Below, piece after piece: positions 14,836 through 23,156 of a stretch of DNA of 64,000 nucleotides. The DNA lies in contig NZ_BMXU01000002.1 in the NCBI RefSeq assembly GCF_014651915.1, positions 811,507 through 875,506 of the forward strand, read 5' to 3'. The DNA is from Parvularcula lutaonensis. GTDB lineage: Bacteria > Pseudomonadota > Alphaproteobacteria > Caulobacterales > Parvularculaceae. The notes under the pieces were generated by a model. That model was not told the origin of the DNA. It saw only the letters and a program-made list of their open reading frames with translations, and made no database searches. The stretch's first letter is position 1. The number at the start of each line of letters is the position of its first letter. The position numbers and the translations under genes are program-made.

Positions 14836-15492
14836 GTGGACACCGCCAAAGCGCGCAAACACATGGTCGACAGCCAGGTCCGGCCCAATGACGTGACGGA
14901 TTTCCGCCTTCAGGCCGCGATGCTGGAACTGCCCCGCGAGCGCTTTGTGCCTGCGGACAAACGTGCCCTCGCCTATGTCGAGCAGGACGTGCCTCTGTTC
15001 GAGGGCCGCTGGCTGCTGAAGGCCCGCGACTTCGCCAAGCTCATCAACGAGGCCGCTGTCCAGGAGGACGACCTCGTTCTCGATATTGCCTGTGGCTACG
15101 GCTATTCCACCGCGGTCCTCGCCAAGCTCGCCAGCGTGGTTGTTGCCGTCGAGGAAGATGAAACGGTGGTCAGCAATGCCTCGGAACGCCTGAGCGACCT
15201 CGGCCTCGATAATACGGTGGTGATGCAAAACCCGCTGACCGAAGGCTGCCCGGCGCAGGGGCCCTATGATGTCATTGTCATTGCTGGCGGTGTGGAAACA
15301 AATCTCAAGCCGCTCCTGAAGCAGCTGAAGGAGGATGTGGGTCGCCTCGTCTGCATCATGATGGATGGACCGGTCGGCCACGCCATGATCTACACCCGCT
15401 CAGGCGATGCGTTCGGTGAACGGCGCCTCTTTGAAGCGCATCCGGCAGGCGTGATCCCTGCGTTCAAGAAGCCTCAAGCCTTTCAATTCTGA
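14836..15492 (+). CDS. protein-L-isoaspartate O-methyltransferase family protein
   Basis: SAM-dependent methyltransferase of 218 residues. The GTG start at 14836 is favoured by AGGAGG at 14825-14830; upstream sequence in the same frame runs through the tRNA. After a family-typical N-terminus (ARKHMVDSQVRPNDVTD), the SAM-binding motif I is VLDIACGYGYSTAVLAKL (about 75-92). Most true repair enzymes of this family act on isoaspartyl residues. The alphaproteobacterial branch commonly found near popZ has divergent substrate residues, so the exact target is uncertain. popZ lies 106 bp downstream. Confidence 0.85.
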   Translation: MDTAKARKHMVDSQVRPNDVTDFRLQAAMLELPRERFVPADKRALAYVEQDVPLFEGRWLLKARDFAKLINEAAVQEDDLVLDIACGYGYSTAVLAKLASVVVAVEEDETVVSNASERLSDLGLDNTVVMQNPLTEGCPAQGPYDVIVIAGGVETNLKPLLKQLKEDVGRLVCIMMDGPVGHAMIYTRSGDAFGERRLFEAHPAGVIPAFKKPQAFQF

Positions 15493-15598
15493 CCCTTGGG
15501 GGCAGGTCGTTTACCACTTTCACGTGCATAAACTCTTGCCCCTGATTCCGAACCGCCTGATGGTAGGCCACTAACCTTAATGTTGAAGAGGTTGCGGC

Positions 15599-16390
15599 AT
15601 GGCGGCGGCGCAAAGCGAATTGAGTATGGACGAGATCCTCGCGTCCATCAGGCGTATCATACATGAGGAAGAAGAGCCTGCGGCGGCTCCCGAACGTGAC
15701 ACGACGAACACGGTCAATCTGCGTGAAGAAAAACCTGCGCCTGAGGCTCCGTCAACTGAGGAGCGTGAGGTGAAGGTGACGTCGGGTGCGCCTGCGCCGG
15801 AACCGGCGCGCGCCAAGACGGCCGAGCCGGAACCGGAACCGCAGAAAGCGCCTGAACCCGTTGCCGTTGCAGAGCCTGCCGTCGATGACGAGGACGATCC
15901 GGACGCGCCGTTCGATACGGCTGACTTCAAGGCCCTCGCCACGAAAACAGTGACGACGCCCCGGCCGAAGATTGCCGAGGCGCCGAAGCCAGTGGCCGGA
16001 ACCAAGCCAGAACCAAAACCCGAGCCCGCCAGGGCACCGCAAGCCGCGCCCCGAGCTACGCCAGAGGCCGAGGTGAAGGAAAATATGCCCAAGACCGCCG
16101 AAGCAAAAGCCGCCCCTGCCCAGAAGACCGCCCAGGAATCCGCCGCCGACCAGATCGCCGAACAGGTCACGGCAGAGCTCATGAGCGGACAGAAGGCCGG
16201 CGGGGTCGCTGCGGCCTTCGCCAGCCTCAAGCAACAGGTCCAGATCACCAACAGCGCCCAGGGCCAAACCCTCGAGGGGCTCGTCGTGGAAATGCTGCGG
16301 CCGATGCTGCAGCAGTGGCTCGACGACAACCTGCCGGGCCTCGTCGAGAAGAAGGTCGAAGCCGAGATCAAGCGTCTCGCAGGTCAGTAA
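15599..16390 (+). CDS. popZ: PopZ-like polar organizing protein (DUF2497)
   Basis: A 263-residue scaffold protein. The conserved N-terminal helix is SMDEILASIRRIIHEEEE (about 9-26). A long Pro/Glu/Ala-rich, low-complexity linker runs to about residue 185, and the conserved C-terminal oligomerisation region contains LEGLVVEMLRPMLQQWLDDN then LPGLVEKKVEAEIKRLA. This is the PopZ architecture: N-terminal partner-binding helix, acidic spacer, C-terminal multimerisation domain. In Caulobacter PopZ forms polar condensates and anchors the centromere through ParB; that role is inferred here. AAGAGG precedes the start. An intrinsic terminator follows. Confidence 0.88.
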   Translation: MAAAQSELSMDEILASIRRIIHEEEEPAAAPERDTTNTVNLREEKPAPEAPSTEEREVKVTSGAPAPEPARAKTAEPEPEPQKAPEPVAVAEPAVDDEDDPDAPFDTADFKALATKTVTTPRPKIAEAPKPVAGTKPEPKPEPARAPQAAPRATPEAEVKENMPKTAEAKAAPAQKTAQESAADQIAEQVTAELMSGQKAGGVAAAFASLKQQVQITNSAQGQTLEGLVVEMLRPMLQQWLDDNLPGLVEKKVEAEIKRLAGQ

Positions 16391-16412
16391 CCTCAACCCA
16401 TACCATGAGAAA

Positions 16413-16437
16413 AGGCCGCCCTCGGGCGGCCTTTTTT
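16413..16437. terminator. bidirectional terminator between popZ and phoD
   Basis: AGGCCGCC pairs with GGCGGCCT around CTCG, with six Ts on the right and four As on the left. It would end popZ on the plus strand and the convergent PhoD gene on the minus strand. Confidence 0.88.
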
Positions 16438-16457
16438 CTTTTCGGGTAGAGCGCTCC

Positions 16458-18167
16458 TCAACGGTAGAGGACGCGCTCCTTGAAGCCGAGGCCGGAGGGC
16501 TTCGCGAACTCCACCGTGCCGTTCTTTTTCACGAGGTCGAAGGACGCGCTGCGGAAGACACCGTAATTCGGGCTGGCGATCGTGGTCATGCTGATGAACT
16601 CCGCCCGCCCGCCATCCTCGTCGAGTTCGAGCAGGACGTAGCCATTGTTCACCGGATCCGTGTAGCGCACTTCTGGGTTCTCCCGGCGCAGGAGCAGCGA
16701 GAAATCGAACGCCTTGTCACCGAGATAGGCCGACGGACCCGGCGACGTGACCCCGGACGTGCCGATCTCCACCCCCATATGCTCGCCGCTGTCGCGCTTG
16801 AGGTCATTGGCCCAGAACTGGTGCGTGTCCCCGGTCAGCACGATCAGGTCCCGCGCGCCTGCCGCATCGGCGGCCCGGTAGAATCGCTCTCGCGCAGCCG
16901 GGTAGCCGTCCCAGCTATCGGTGTTGAGGGGCAGGCCGAGGGCAGAGAAGGCAAGAAAATCCCGGATCTCGGGCCATTGCGGCTCGATCAGGGCGACGTC
17001 GTCTTCGGTGACATACTCGCCGAGATCGGGCGCGATGACCCTTGCGAACAGCACCTGGTTCGCGATCAGGCGCCAGTTGTCACCTTTCTGGACCGAACGC
17101 TTGAGACTCGCCTCGACGAAGCGACGCTGCTCATTCCCCAAAAGTTCTCGCGAAGGATCGCCGAGCACGTCACGCCGGAAGCGCTCGACCGCTTCGGGCG
17201 AGGTGAGGGTCGGGACGACCTCGGAATAGGAAATCTGTTTCGTCCGCGCGGTCAGGCGGGACTCGATCGCTGTGAGGGTCAGGAAGTTGCCCCATGAATA
17301 CGATCTGTAGAGGTTCTCGCGCTTCCGTCCCGGCTGTGGGTCACGCACGGGCATGTATTCGTAATAGGCCTGCAGGGCGGCGCGCTTGCGACCTTCCCAG
17401 CGGCCTTCGGTGGCCGGCTGGTGGTTCTCCGCACCATCCTTGAAGCTGTCATTCGAAGTCTCGTGGTCGTCCCAGATCGCGATCAGCGGGTGCCTTGCGT
17501 GCATACGGCGGCTGGCCGGCTCGCACTTATACTGCCGGTGGCGGATGCGATAATCCTCGAGGCTGATGATCTCGCGCTGGGGCTCGTGGACCCGGCCAAG
17601 CGCTGCGCCCTTCGCGCCGCCATAACCCTCGGGGCCATATTCATAGATGTAGTCGCCCAGATGGATGACAGCATCCAGCGGCTCCTGCCGGGCGATGTGG
17701 TCATAGGCATTGAAATAACCGAACGGGAAGTTCGAGCAGCTGGCCACGGCAAAGCGCGCGCCATAGGTTTGCTCGGGCAGGGTCTTGGTCCGCCCCACGG
17801 GGCTTGTGCGGTCGAGGACGCGGAAGCGGTAGTAGTAATGCTTTCCCGGCTCAAGGCCGTCGGCCACCACTTTCACGGTGAAATCCCGTGACGCATCGGT
17901 GCTCGTCCGGTCCCGCCAGATCACATTCGCGAAATCTTCCGTGCCGGAAACCTCGACATCGACGGGGATATAGCCCGTGCCACCATGCACACGCGTCCAC
18001 AGGACGACCGATTCCTGATCGGGATCTCCGCTCGCAACACCGCAGGCGAAGGTCTCTTCGAGATTGTCTTGCAAGCTCTCGAACGAGAGAATCTGCGGGT
18101 CGGAGGCGCAGGCCCCGACGCCTCCGACGACACCTCCCAAAAGCGCGGTGCGGCGTGAAATCTTCAT
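16458..18167 (-). CDS. phoD: PhoD-family alkaline phosphatase/phosphodiesterase
   Basis: Secreted metallophosphoesterase of 569 residues. The N-terminus MKISRRTALLGGVVGGVGAC carries a twin-arginine motif and a lipobox-like GAC, so Tat export with lipid anchoring is likely. An N-terminal Fn3-like PhoD domain (about 40-135) precedes the catalytic domain. Metal-site motifs are visible: HLGDYIYEYG, AIWDDHETSND, and VLTGDTHQFWAND with the downstream EIGTSGVTSPG. PhoD enzymes hydrolyse phosphomonoesters and diesters using Fe/Ca, typically under phosphate limitation. No clear Pho box was identified. It is divergent from the ornithine decarboxylase gene. Confidence 0.93.
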   Translation of the reverse strand: MKISRRTALLGGVVGGVGACASDPQILSFESLQDNLEETFACGVASGDPDQESVVLWTRVHGGTGYIPVDVEVSGTEDFANVIWRDRTSTDASRDFTVKVVADGLEPGKHYYYRFRVLDRTSPVGRTKTLPEQTYGARFAVASCSNFPFGYFNAYDHIARQEPLDAVIHLGDYIYEYGPEGYGGAKGAALGRVHEPQREIISLEDYRIRHRQYKCEPASRRMHARHPLIAIWDDHETSNDSFKDGAENHQPATEGRWEGRKRAALQAYYEYMPVRDPQPGRKRENLYRSYSWGNFLTLTAIESRLTARTKQISYSEVVPTLTSPEAVERFRRDVLGDPSRELLGNEQRRFVEASLKRSVQKGDNWRLIANQVLFARVIAPDLGEYVTEDDVALIEPQWPEIRDFLAFSALGLPLNTDSWDGYPAARERFYRAADAAGARDLIVLTGDTHQFWANDLKRDSGEHMGVEIGTSGVTSPGPSAYLGDKAFDFSLLLRRENPEVRYTDPVNNGYVLLELDEDGGRAEFISMTTIASPNYGVFRSASFDLVKKNGTVEFAKPSGLGFKERVLYR

Positions 18168-18254
18168 CGGCCAAGTCCCTTCCTAGACCAGATGAGAGAG
18201 GCGTAACGCGCTCCGCCATTGAAGGCACCCCGCGAAATCACAACTTTACTTTCC

Positions 18255-18400
18255 AGACGAGTGGCGCTAGCGGCGCCCACCTGCCGTATCCCAATAAAGC
18301 CCCGAAGTTGGGGCCCACTGCACGGGGTCCGGCACTCATGTCTAACGACGGTCAGGGGACGGGACGTCTCGTAGTCGTCTTACACACGGGGGTCCCATGC
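18255..18400 (+). ncRNA. candidate speF leader RNA upstream of ornithine decarboxylase
   Basis: The 234-bp gap before the decarboxylase is rich in self-complementary segments: GGCGCTAGCGGCGCC, a GGGGCCC.../GGGGTCC block, and ACGAC...GTCGT around GGGACGTCTC. The sequence CACTCATGTCTAACGACGG is the kind of conserved loop found in the alphaproteobacterial speF motif, a structured element known upstream of ornithine decarboxylase genes. The position fits exactly. The assignment rests on context and remembered consensus, not on a covariance search. Confidence 0.5.
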
Positions 18401-18432
18401 GGTGGTCCAATTCGATAACGCGCGGCAGCTAG
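18397..18432 (+). CDS. possible 11-codon leader ORF overlapping the decarboxylase start
   Basis: ATG 18397 (preceded by GGGGG) opens a frame MRWSNSITRGS ending at TAG 18432. It overlaps the GTG start of the decarboxylase at 18402 in another frame, so the two starts would compete. It may take part in polyamine-dependent control or be chance. Confidence 0.25.
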   Translation: MRWSNSITRGS

Positions 18433-19577
18433 TCTCCGAGCTCCAGCCCGAAGTGCCCGTCGTCTGCCGACGGCCGCGGCTTGCGGAGCGTGCAGCCAGG
18501 CTCTTCCTCGACAATTTTCCGGGCGATGTCCTTTACGCCGTGAAGGCGAACCCTGCGCCATGGCTGATCGAGACCCTGCACGGGTCAGGAATAAGCCATT
18601 TCGACGCGGCATCGCTGACCGAGATCCGTCTCGTGCGGGAGCATGCTCCGGGCGCGACCATCGGCTTCATGCACCCCATGAAGATGGAGGCGGCGATCGC
18701 CGAGGCCTATCGCGACCATGGCGTGCGCATCTTCTCGCTCGATACGATGGACGAGCTCGAGAAGATCCTGCGCGCCACCGGCCATGCGAAGGACCTGACC
18801 CTCTGCGTCCGCCTGCAAGTCGGCTCGGACCTCGCGAAGATCTCGCTCAGCTCGAAATTCGGCGCCGATGAGGCCGACGATGCGGCGCTGCTCCAGGATG
18901 TCCGCGTCCATGCCGAGCGCCTCGGCGTCTGCTTCCATGTGGGCAGCCAGGCGATGAGCCCGGCTGCTTTTGCGGGCGCGATGGAGCGCGCGGCCCGTGC
19001 CGTGCGCCGTGCAGGCGTGATCGTCGACGTTGTCGATGTCGGTGGAGGGTTTCCCGCGATCTATCCGGGCATGGAGCCGCCTGCGCTCGATGCCTATTTC
19101 GCCGAGATCGCGGCCCGCTTCGAGGACTTTCCCTCGTCAGGGAATGCGCGCCTCTGGTGCGAGCCCGGACGGGCGCTTTCGGCGGATACGGAGAGCCTGA
19201 TCGTCCGCGTCATGGGCCGGAAGGGCGACGCGCTGTTCATCAATGACGGTGCGTACGGAGCGCTTTACGACGCAGCTCACCTCGGCTGGCGCTTCCCGGC
19301 GCATAACCTGAGCCGCGACCAGGAGGGCGACACGCCTTTCCGCCTCTACGGGCCGACCTGCGATGACGCAGACCAGATGCGCGGCCCGTTCTTCCTGCCC
19401 GATACGACAGAGGCAGGCGACTATATCGAGTTCGGCACGATCGGTGCCTACGGACGAAGTATGGTCACCGGCTTTAACGGATACGGACGTTTCGTTGAAG
19501 CCGCGCTTCTCGATGACCCTTTTCCTTCCCTTTGCAACGGCGCCGCGTTCATGGCCGCCGAGGAGTTGACCCGATGA
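18402..19577 (+). CDS. ornithine decarboxylase (PLP fold type III)
   Basis: Alanine-racemase-fold decarboxylase of 391 residues, making putrescine from ornithine. K48 in LYAVKANP is the PLP-binding lysine. HFDAASLTEI, CFHVGSQ and VDVGGGFPAIYPG line the cofactor pocket, and C320 in YGPTCDDADQM is the active-site cysteine supplied across the dimer. Some homologues also accept lysine; the sequence alone does not separate these. The start is GTG 18402. The stop overlaps the next gene (ATGA), so it is translationally coupled to SAM decarboxylase. It is the first gene of the polyamine cluster. Confidence 0.9.
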   Translation: MVQFDNARQLVSELQPEVPVVCRRPRLAERAARLFLDNFPGDVLYAVKANPAPWLIETLHGSGISHFDAASLTEIRLVREHAPGATIGFMHPMKMEAAIAEAYRDHGVRIFSLDTMDELEKILRATGHAKDLTLCVRLQVGSDLAKISLSSKFGADEADDAALLQDVRVHAERLGVCFHVGSQAMSPAAFAGAMERAARAVRRAGVIVDVVDVGGGFPAIYPGMEPPALDAYFAEIAARFEDFPSSGNARLWCEPGRALSADTESLIVRVMGRKGDALFINDGAYGALYDAAHLGWRFPAHNLSRDQEGDTPFRLYGPTCDDADQMRGPFFLPDTTEAGDYIEFGTIGAYGRSMVTGFNGYGRFVEAALLDDPFPSLCNGAAFMAAEELTR

Positions 19578-20026
19578 GCCAGACAAAAATCGTTGAGTTC
19601 CAGCCCGCCTACGATGCAGCGAATGATCTGCACCATGACAATGATGCGCTCGATCACTTCATCGAACGCGACGGCAAGGTCTATGCAGGCACGCACCTCA
19701 TCATCGATCTTGTCGGTGCGAAGAACCTGACGGACAAGGAACGGATGGACGCGGCCTTCCGCGAGGTCGTCGAGACGTGCGGCGCGACGCTGCTGCACAT
19801 CCACATCCACACCTTCCTGCCGTCGGGCGGCCTGTCGGGCGTCGCGGTGCTGGCCGAGAGCCACATCTCGGTCCACACTTGGCCGGAGCGCGACTACGCA
19901 GCGTTCGACGTCTTCATGTGCGGCGACGCGAAGCCCGAGCTGGCCGTGGACATCCTCAAGCGGTACTTCTCCGCAACCGAAGCAAATGTGCAGACCTTTT
20001 ACCGCGGCGAAGGCGTGGCTGACTGA
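19574..20026 (+). CDS. speD: S-adenosylmethionine decarboxylase proenzyme
   Basis: Pyruvoyl enzyme of 150 residues that makes the aminopropyl donor for spermidine. The self-cleavage serine is S96 in LAESHISVHTWPE, with the catalytic Cys in VFMCGDAKPE. Length and motif match the short bacterial class (SpeH type). The start ATG 19574 overlaps the decarboxylase stop, and its own stop overlaps the spermidine synthase start by one base, so the three genes form a tightly coupled unit. Confidence 0.93.
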   Translation: MSQTKIVEFQPAYDAANDLHHDNDALDHFIERDGKVYAGTHLIIDLVGAKNLTDKERMDAAFREVVETCGATLLHIHIHTFLPSGGLSGVAVLAESHISVHTWPERDYAAFDVFMCGDAKPELAVDILKRYFSATEANVQTFYRGEGVAD

Positions 20027-20895
20027 TGGGAAAGTACATCCATAAAATCGGCGATGAGCTCTGGTTCAAGGAGGAGATGGAAGACGGCATCGGGCACGCC
20101 GCCCGGGTCGACAAGATCCTCTTCGACGACGAGATCGACCACCAGCATCTCGTCGTCTTCGAGAACGAGAAATACGGACGGATGTTTGCCTTGAACGGCA
20201 TCATCCAGATGACGTCCTCGGACGAATTCGTCTATCACGAGATGCTGACCCACGTGCCGCTCTACGCCCATGGCGAGGCGAAGCGCGTCCTCATCATCGG
20301 CGGCGGCGACGGCGGCATCCTGCGCGAGGTCCTGCGCCACAAATCGGTGGAAAGCGCGACCCTCGTCGAGATCGAGAAAGATGTCATCGAGTTCGCCAGG
20401 CAGTGGTTCCCCGAGACCTCCAACGGCGCCTTCGACGATCCGCGCACGAACATCGTCATCACCGACGGTGCGAAATATGTGCAGGAGACGGACGAGAAAT
20501 ACGACGTCGTCATCGTCGACTCAACCGACCCCGTCGGCCCCGGCGAAGTTCTCTTCACGGAGGAGTTCTACGCAGGCTGCAAGCGCGTCCTGACCCCCGG
20601 CGGCATCCTGACCGTGCAGGGCGGCTTGCCGTTCCTGCAGCCCTGGGAGCCGAAGATGATCAAGGAGCGCCAGTCGAAGAGCTTCGACTATGTCGAGTTC
20701 TACGTCGCGGCTGTCCCCACCTACACCGGTGGCCTGATGACCCTCGGCTTTGCATCGGATGCTCAGTACCCGCACGACGAGACATGGCTCCGTCGCCGGA
20801 CCTCAGCGAACCCGCTGGAGATGGGCTACTACACGCCCGAGGTTCATGCCGCGGCGTTTGCTCTGCCTGCGTATATTCGGAAGGGGTTGGAGTAG
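20026..20895 (+). CDS. speE: spermidine synthase
   Basis: Aminopropyltransferase of 289 residues, converting putrescine plus decarboxylated SAM to spermidine. An N-terminal beta domain (about 1-55) is followed by a Rossmann-type domain with VLIIGGGDGGILREVLRH (about 88-105), the ATLVEIEKDVIEFA binding strand and VIVDSTDPVGPG carrying the catalytic Asp. Both substrates can be made by neighbouring genes, since the cluster also has ornithine decarboxylase and agmatinase. Confidence 0.95.
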   Translation: MGKYIHKIGDELWFKEEMEDGIGHAARVDKILFDDEIDHQHLVVFENEKYGRMFALNGIIQMTSSDEFVYHEMLTHVPLYAHGEAKRVLIIGGGDGGILREVLRHKSVESATLVEIEKDVIEFARQWFPETSNGAFDDPRTNIVITDGAKYVQETDEKYDVVIVDSTDPVGPGEVLFTEEFYAGCKRVLTPGGILTVQGGLPFLQPWEPKMIKERQSKSFDYVEFYVAAVPTYTGGLMTLGFASDAQYPHDETWLRRRTSANPLEMGYYTPEVHAAAFALPAYIRKGLE

Positions 20896-20898
20896 GCC

Positions 20899-21743
20899 AT
20901 GAGCCTTTGGGGTTGGCTCAGAGGCATCGCAGCTCGCGTCGACTATCGCAACAAGCCTCATGCGCCGGTCGATGAGGGCGGCCTCCAGCGATTTCGCGAT
21001 ATTCGGTCAGATCTGTCGCGAGAATTCGTGGGTCTTATGCCTGACAAGCCAGCCGGGTCCGCCGATCTGACACGGTCACGAGTTGGCGGACCTATTGCAT
21101 GGCCGTCAGGAGAAATTCTGCCTGCGGACAAGCTTGGCAAACCGCTACTTCTTCTGGCGCAGGTCAACTTCGATGAAATGCCTAGTCTCGATCCATTTCC
21201 GCGAGACGGTCTGTTGCAATTTTTCGTCGCCGACGACGACATCTTTGGATGCGAATTTCCGTCAACGGAAAAAATGGTTTCAGCGTCGTGTATCACGCCG
21301 ACACTAGCGAGCTGAAGTCCCATGAGCCGTTCGCGGTGGAGGTGCCCAGTCATCACCCGTTTCAAAGGCAGTCGATTCTCCGCGAAGGCCTGCTACTGAA
21401 GCCGGTTACGGGAGAGATGAAGCCCCATCTGAGTTCTCACCTGTTCGACGGCCTATGGGACGATACTTTGGACCATTTCAGCGACGCAACTTGGGCGAGA
21501 TACGATGCGGAGACGGCGTCAGAGCCCGATCCAGAGATCTACTTTGGCGGACATGCTGAATTCACGCAGGACGATCCTAGGCTCAATCCCGATTTTGAGA
21601 ACCTCGAGATTTGCATCCTTCAACTCTCGAGCGACAAGATCTTCATGTGGGGCGACATGGGAATGGCGAACTTCCTCATGGCCCGGGACGATCTGCGCCA
21701 TCGCCGCTTCGAGAAGGCCGCGTTCAACTGGGATAGTTGTTAG
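20899..21743 (+). pseudogene. DUF1963 (YwqG-like) gene with a single frameshift
   Basis: The first frame (20899-21315) carries the DUF1963 front: GGPIAWPSGEILP, LLLLAQVNFDEMP, then GLLQFFVADDDIFGCEFPS. The rest (VVYHADTSEL to DLRHRRFEKAAFNWDSC, ending 21743) lies in another frame. The break is a run of six As at 21269-21274; seven would restore one protein of about 281 residues. DUF1963 proteins resemble YwqG and have no defined reaction. The gene sits 4 bp after speE within the polyamine cluster. It is either a genuine recent pseudogene or a homopolymer error. Confidence 0.8.
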
Positions 21744-21793
21744 AGCTAAGCCCGATTTACCCGGCGTGCTCAGTTTCTAAGGAAGATTGATAG

Positions 21794-22660
21794 ATGACCA
21801 ACTGGATGTTCGAACATGACCGCATCGCGGCCCCTGAGGACGCGCCCAGGGTCCACATCATTCCCTTCGGCCTCGAGGACACCGTCTCCTACGAAGGCGG
21901 CACCGCAAAGGCTCCGCAGGCGATCTTTCGTGCGGCGAAGGAGGTCGAGCTCTGGGACGACGAACTCTGGAAGGAGCCGATCCGCAGCTTCAACGAAGAG
22001 ATCATCGAGACCGGTCCCATCGCCAAGACGATCGAGGAGGGCATGGGCCAGCTCGAAGGCCTCGTCCGTAATACGCTCGAAGCGGGCGCTTTCCCGATGA
22101 CCCTCGGCGGTGAGCATTCGATCACCCCCGGCGCCATCAAGCCTCTGGTCGAGAAATATGGCGAGCTGCACCTCCTGCAGTTCGACGCCCATGCCGACCT
22201 GCGCGACATGTTCCGCGGCGACTACTACTCCCACGCGAACGCCATGCGCCGCTGCCTCGATGATGAGCGGGTGAGCCTGACGAGCTTCGGCATTCGCAAC
22301 ATCAGTCGAACGGAGGTGCCATTCCTCGAAGAGAACAGGCACCGCATCACCATCAACTGGGCCCGCGAGAAGCGGAATTGGGACATCGAGAAGGCTCTGG
22401 AGCCTTTAAGAGGCAAGAAGGTCTACATAACCTTCGATGTTGACGGCTTCGACAGCTCCCTGATGCCCGCCACCGGGACGCCGGAGCCCGGCGGCATGTT
22501 CTGGGATGACGTGATGCCAATTTTGCGAAGGGCTTCAGAGGTTTCGGACGTTGTCGGCGCGGATATCGTGGAGCTGGCACCGCGGCCTGAGCTGCACGGA
22601 TGCGACTTCCTCGCCGCAAAACTGTGCTATAAAATCCTCGCCTATAAGTTCGCACTGTAA
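21794..22660 (+). CDS. speB: agmatinase / arginase-family ureohydrolase
   Basis: Manganese ureohydrolase of 288 residues. Metal-ligand motifs are complete: GGEHS (about 113), LLQFDAHADLRDMF, the SHANAMRR helix, FDVDGFDSS, and the substrate loop ATGTPEPGG. The overall form suits SpeB-type agmatinase, giving putrescine and urea. Related guanidino-acid hydrolases share these motifs, so substrate is inferred from the polyamine neighbourhood. AGGAAG precedes the start. No arginine decarboxylase gene is in the window to supply agmatine. Confidence 0.85.
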   Translation: MTNWMFEHDRIAAPEDAPRVHIIPFGLEDTVSYEGGTAKAPQAIFRAAKEVELWDDELWKEPIRSFNEEIIETGPIAKTIEEGMGQLEGLVRNTLEAGAFPMTLGGEHSITPGAIKPLVEKYGELHLLQFDAHADLRDMFRGDYYSHANAMRRCLDDERVSLTSFGIRNISRTEVPFLEENRHRITINWAREKRNWDIEKALEPLRGKKVYITFDVDGFDSSLMPATGTPEPGGMFWDDVMPILRRASEVSDVVGADIVELAPRPELHGCDFLAAKLCYKILAYKFAL

Positions 22661-22737
22661 TCCGGCGAAAAATTCACACGAATCCCCTTGAAGACTTTGT
22701 AAGCTTCACCAGCTGACCGTTACGGAAGAGGACATCT

Positions 22738-23145
22738 ATGACGGACAAGACAGACACAGACGGTGATGCCCCGCGTGCGCGCATCGCCCACGGCCTTGGC
22801 GCGGCGGTAGGCGCGTTCCTGGTCGGCACACTCGGCCTCGCTGTCACTTTCTACATCACAGGCCATGCCGCGATCGGCGAAACCGCCGTCGCCGTGGAAG
22901 AGCTGAGCTTCCTCGAACTCACCAACGCAGCCGCTTTCGGCGTTGCCAGCACGGTGGTGTCCCTGCTGATGGGGCTCGTCGGTATGGTCACCGCGGCCGG
23001 TGCCGCCATCATCGGGCTTGCGGTCGGTGCCGTCGGTATCGCTGGCGCGCTCGTTGTCGGGCTCGGGGTCATCACCGGCCCGCTGCTTCTCGCGGGCGCG
23101 ATCGGCATCCTCATCAAACGCCGGTTCTTCCCCGACGTGATCTGA
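22738..23145 (+). CDS. unknown Gly/Ala-rich membrane protein
   Basis: A 135-residue protein with three or four hydrophobic segments (about 18-40, 58-85, 86-105, 107-125), very rich in Gly, Ala and Val, and a basic end (KRRFFPDVI). I do not recognise the family. GAGG lies well placed before the ATG. A strong hairpin terminator lies 75 bp past the stop, inside the next gene. Confidence 0.7.
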   Translation: MTDKTDTDGDAPRARIAHGLGAAVGAFLVGTLGLAVTFYITGHAAIGETAVAVEELSFLELTNAAAFGVASTVVSLLMGLVGMVTAAGAAIIGLAVGAVGIAGALVVGLGVITGPLLLAGAIGILIKRRFFPDVI

Positions 23146-23156
23146 AGGCAGCCGTC

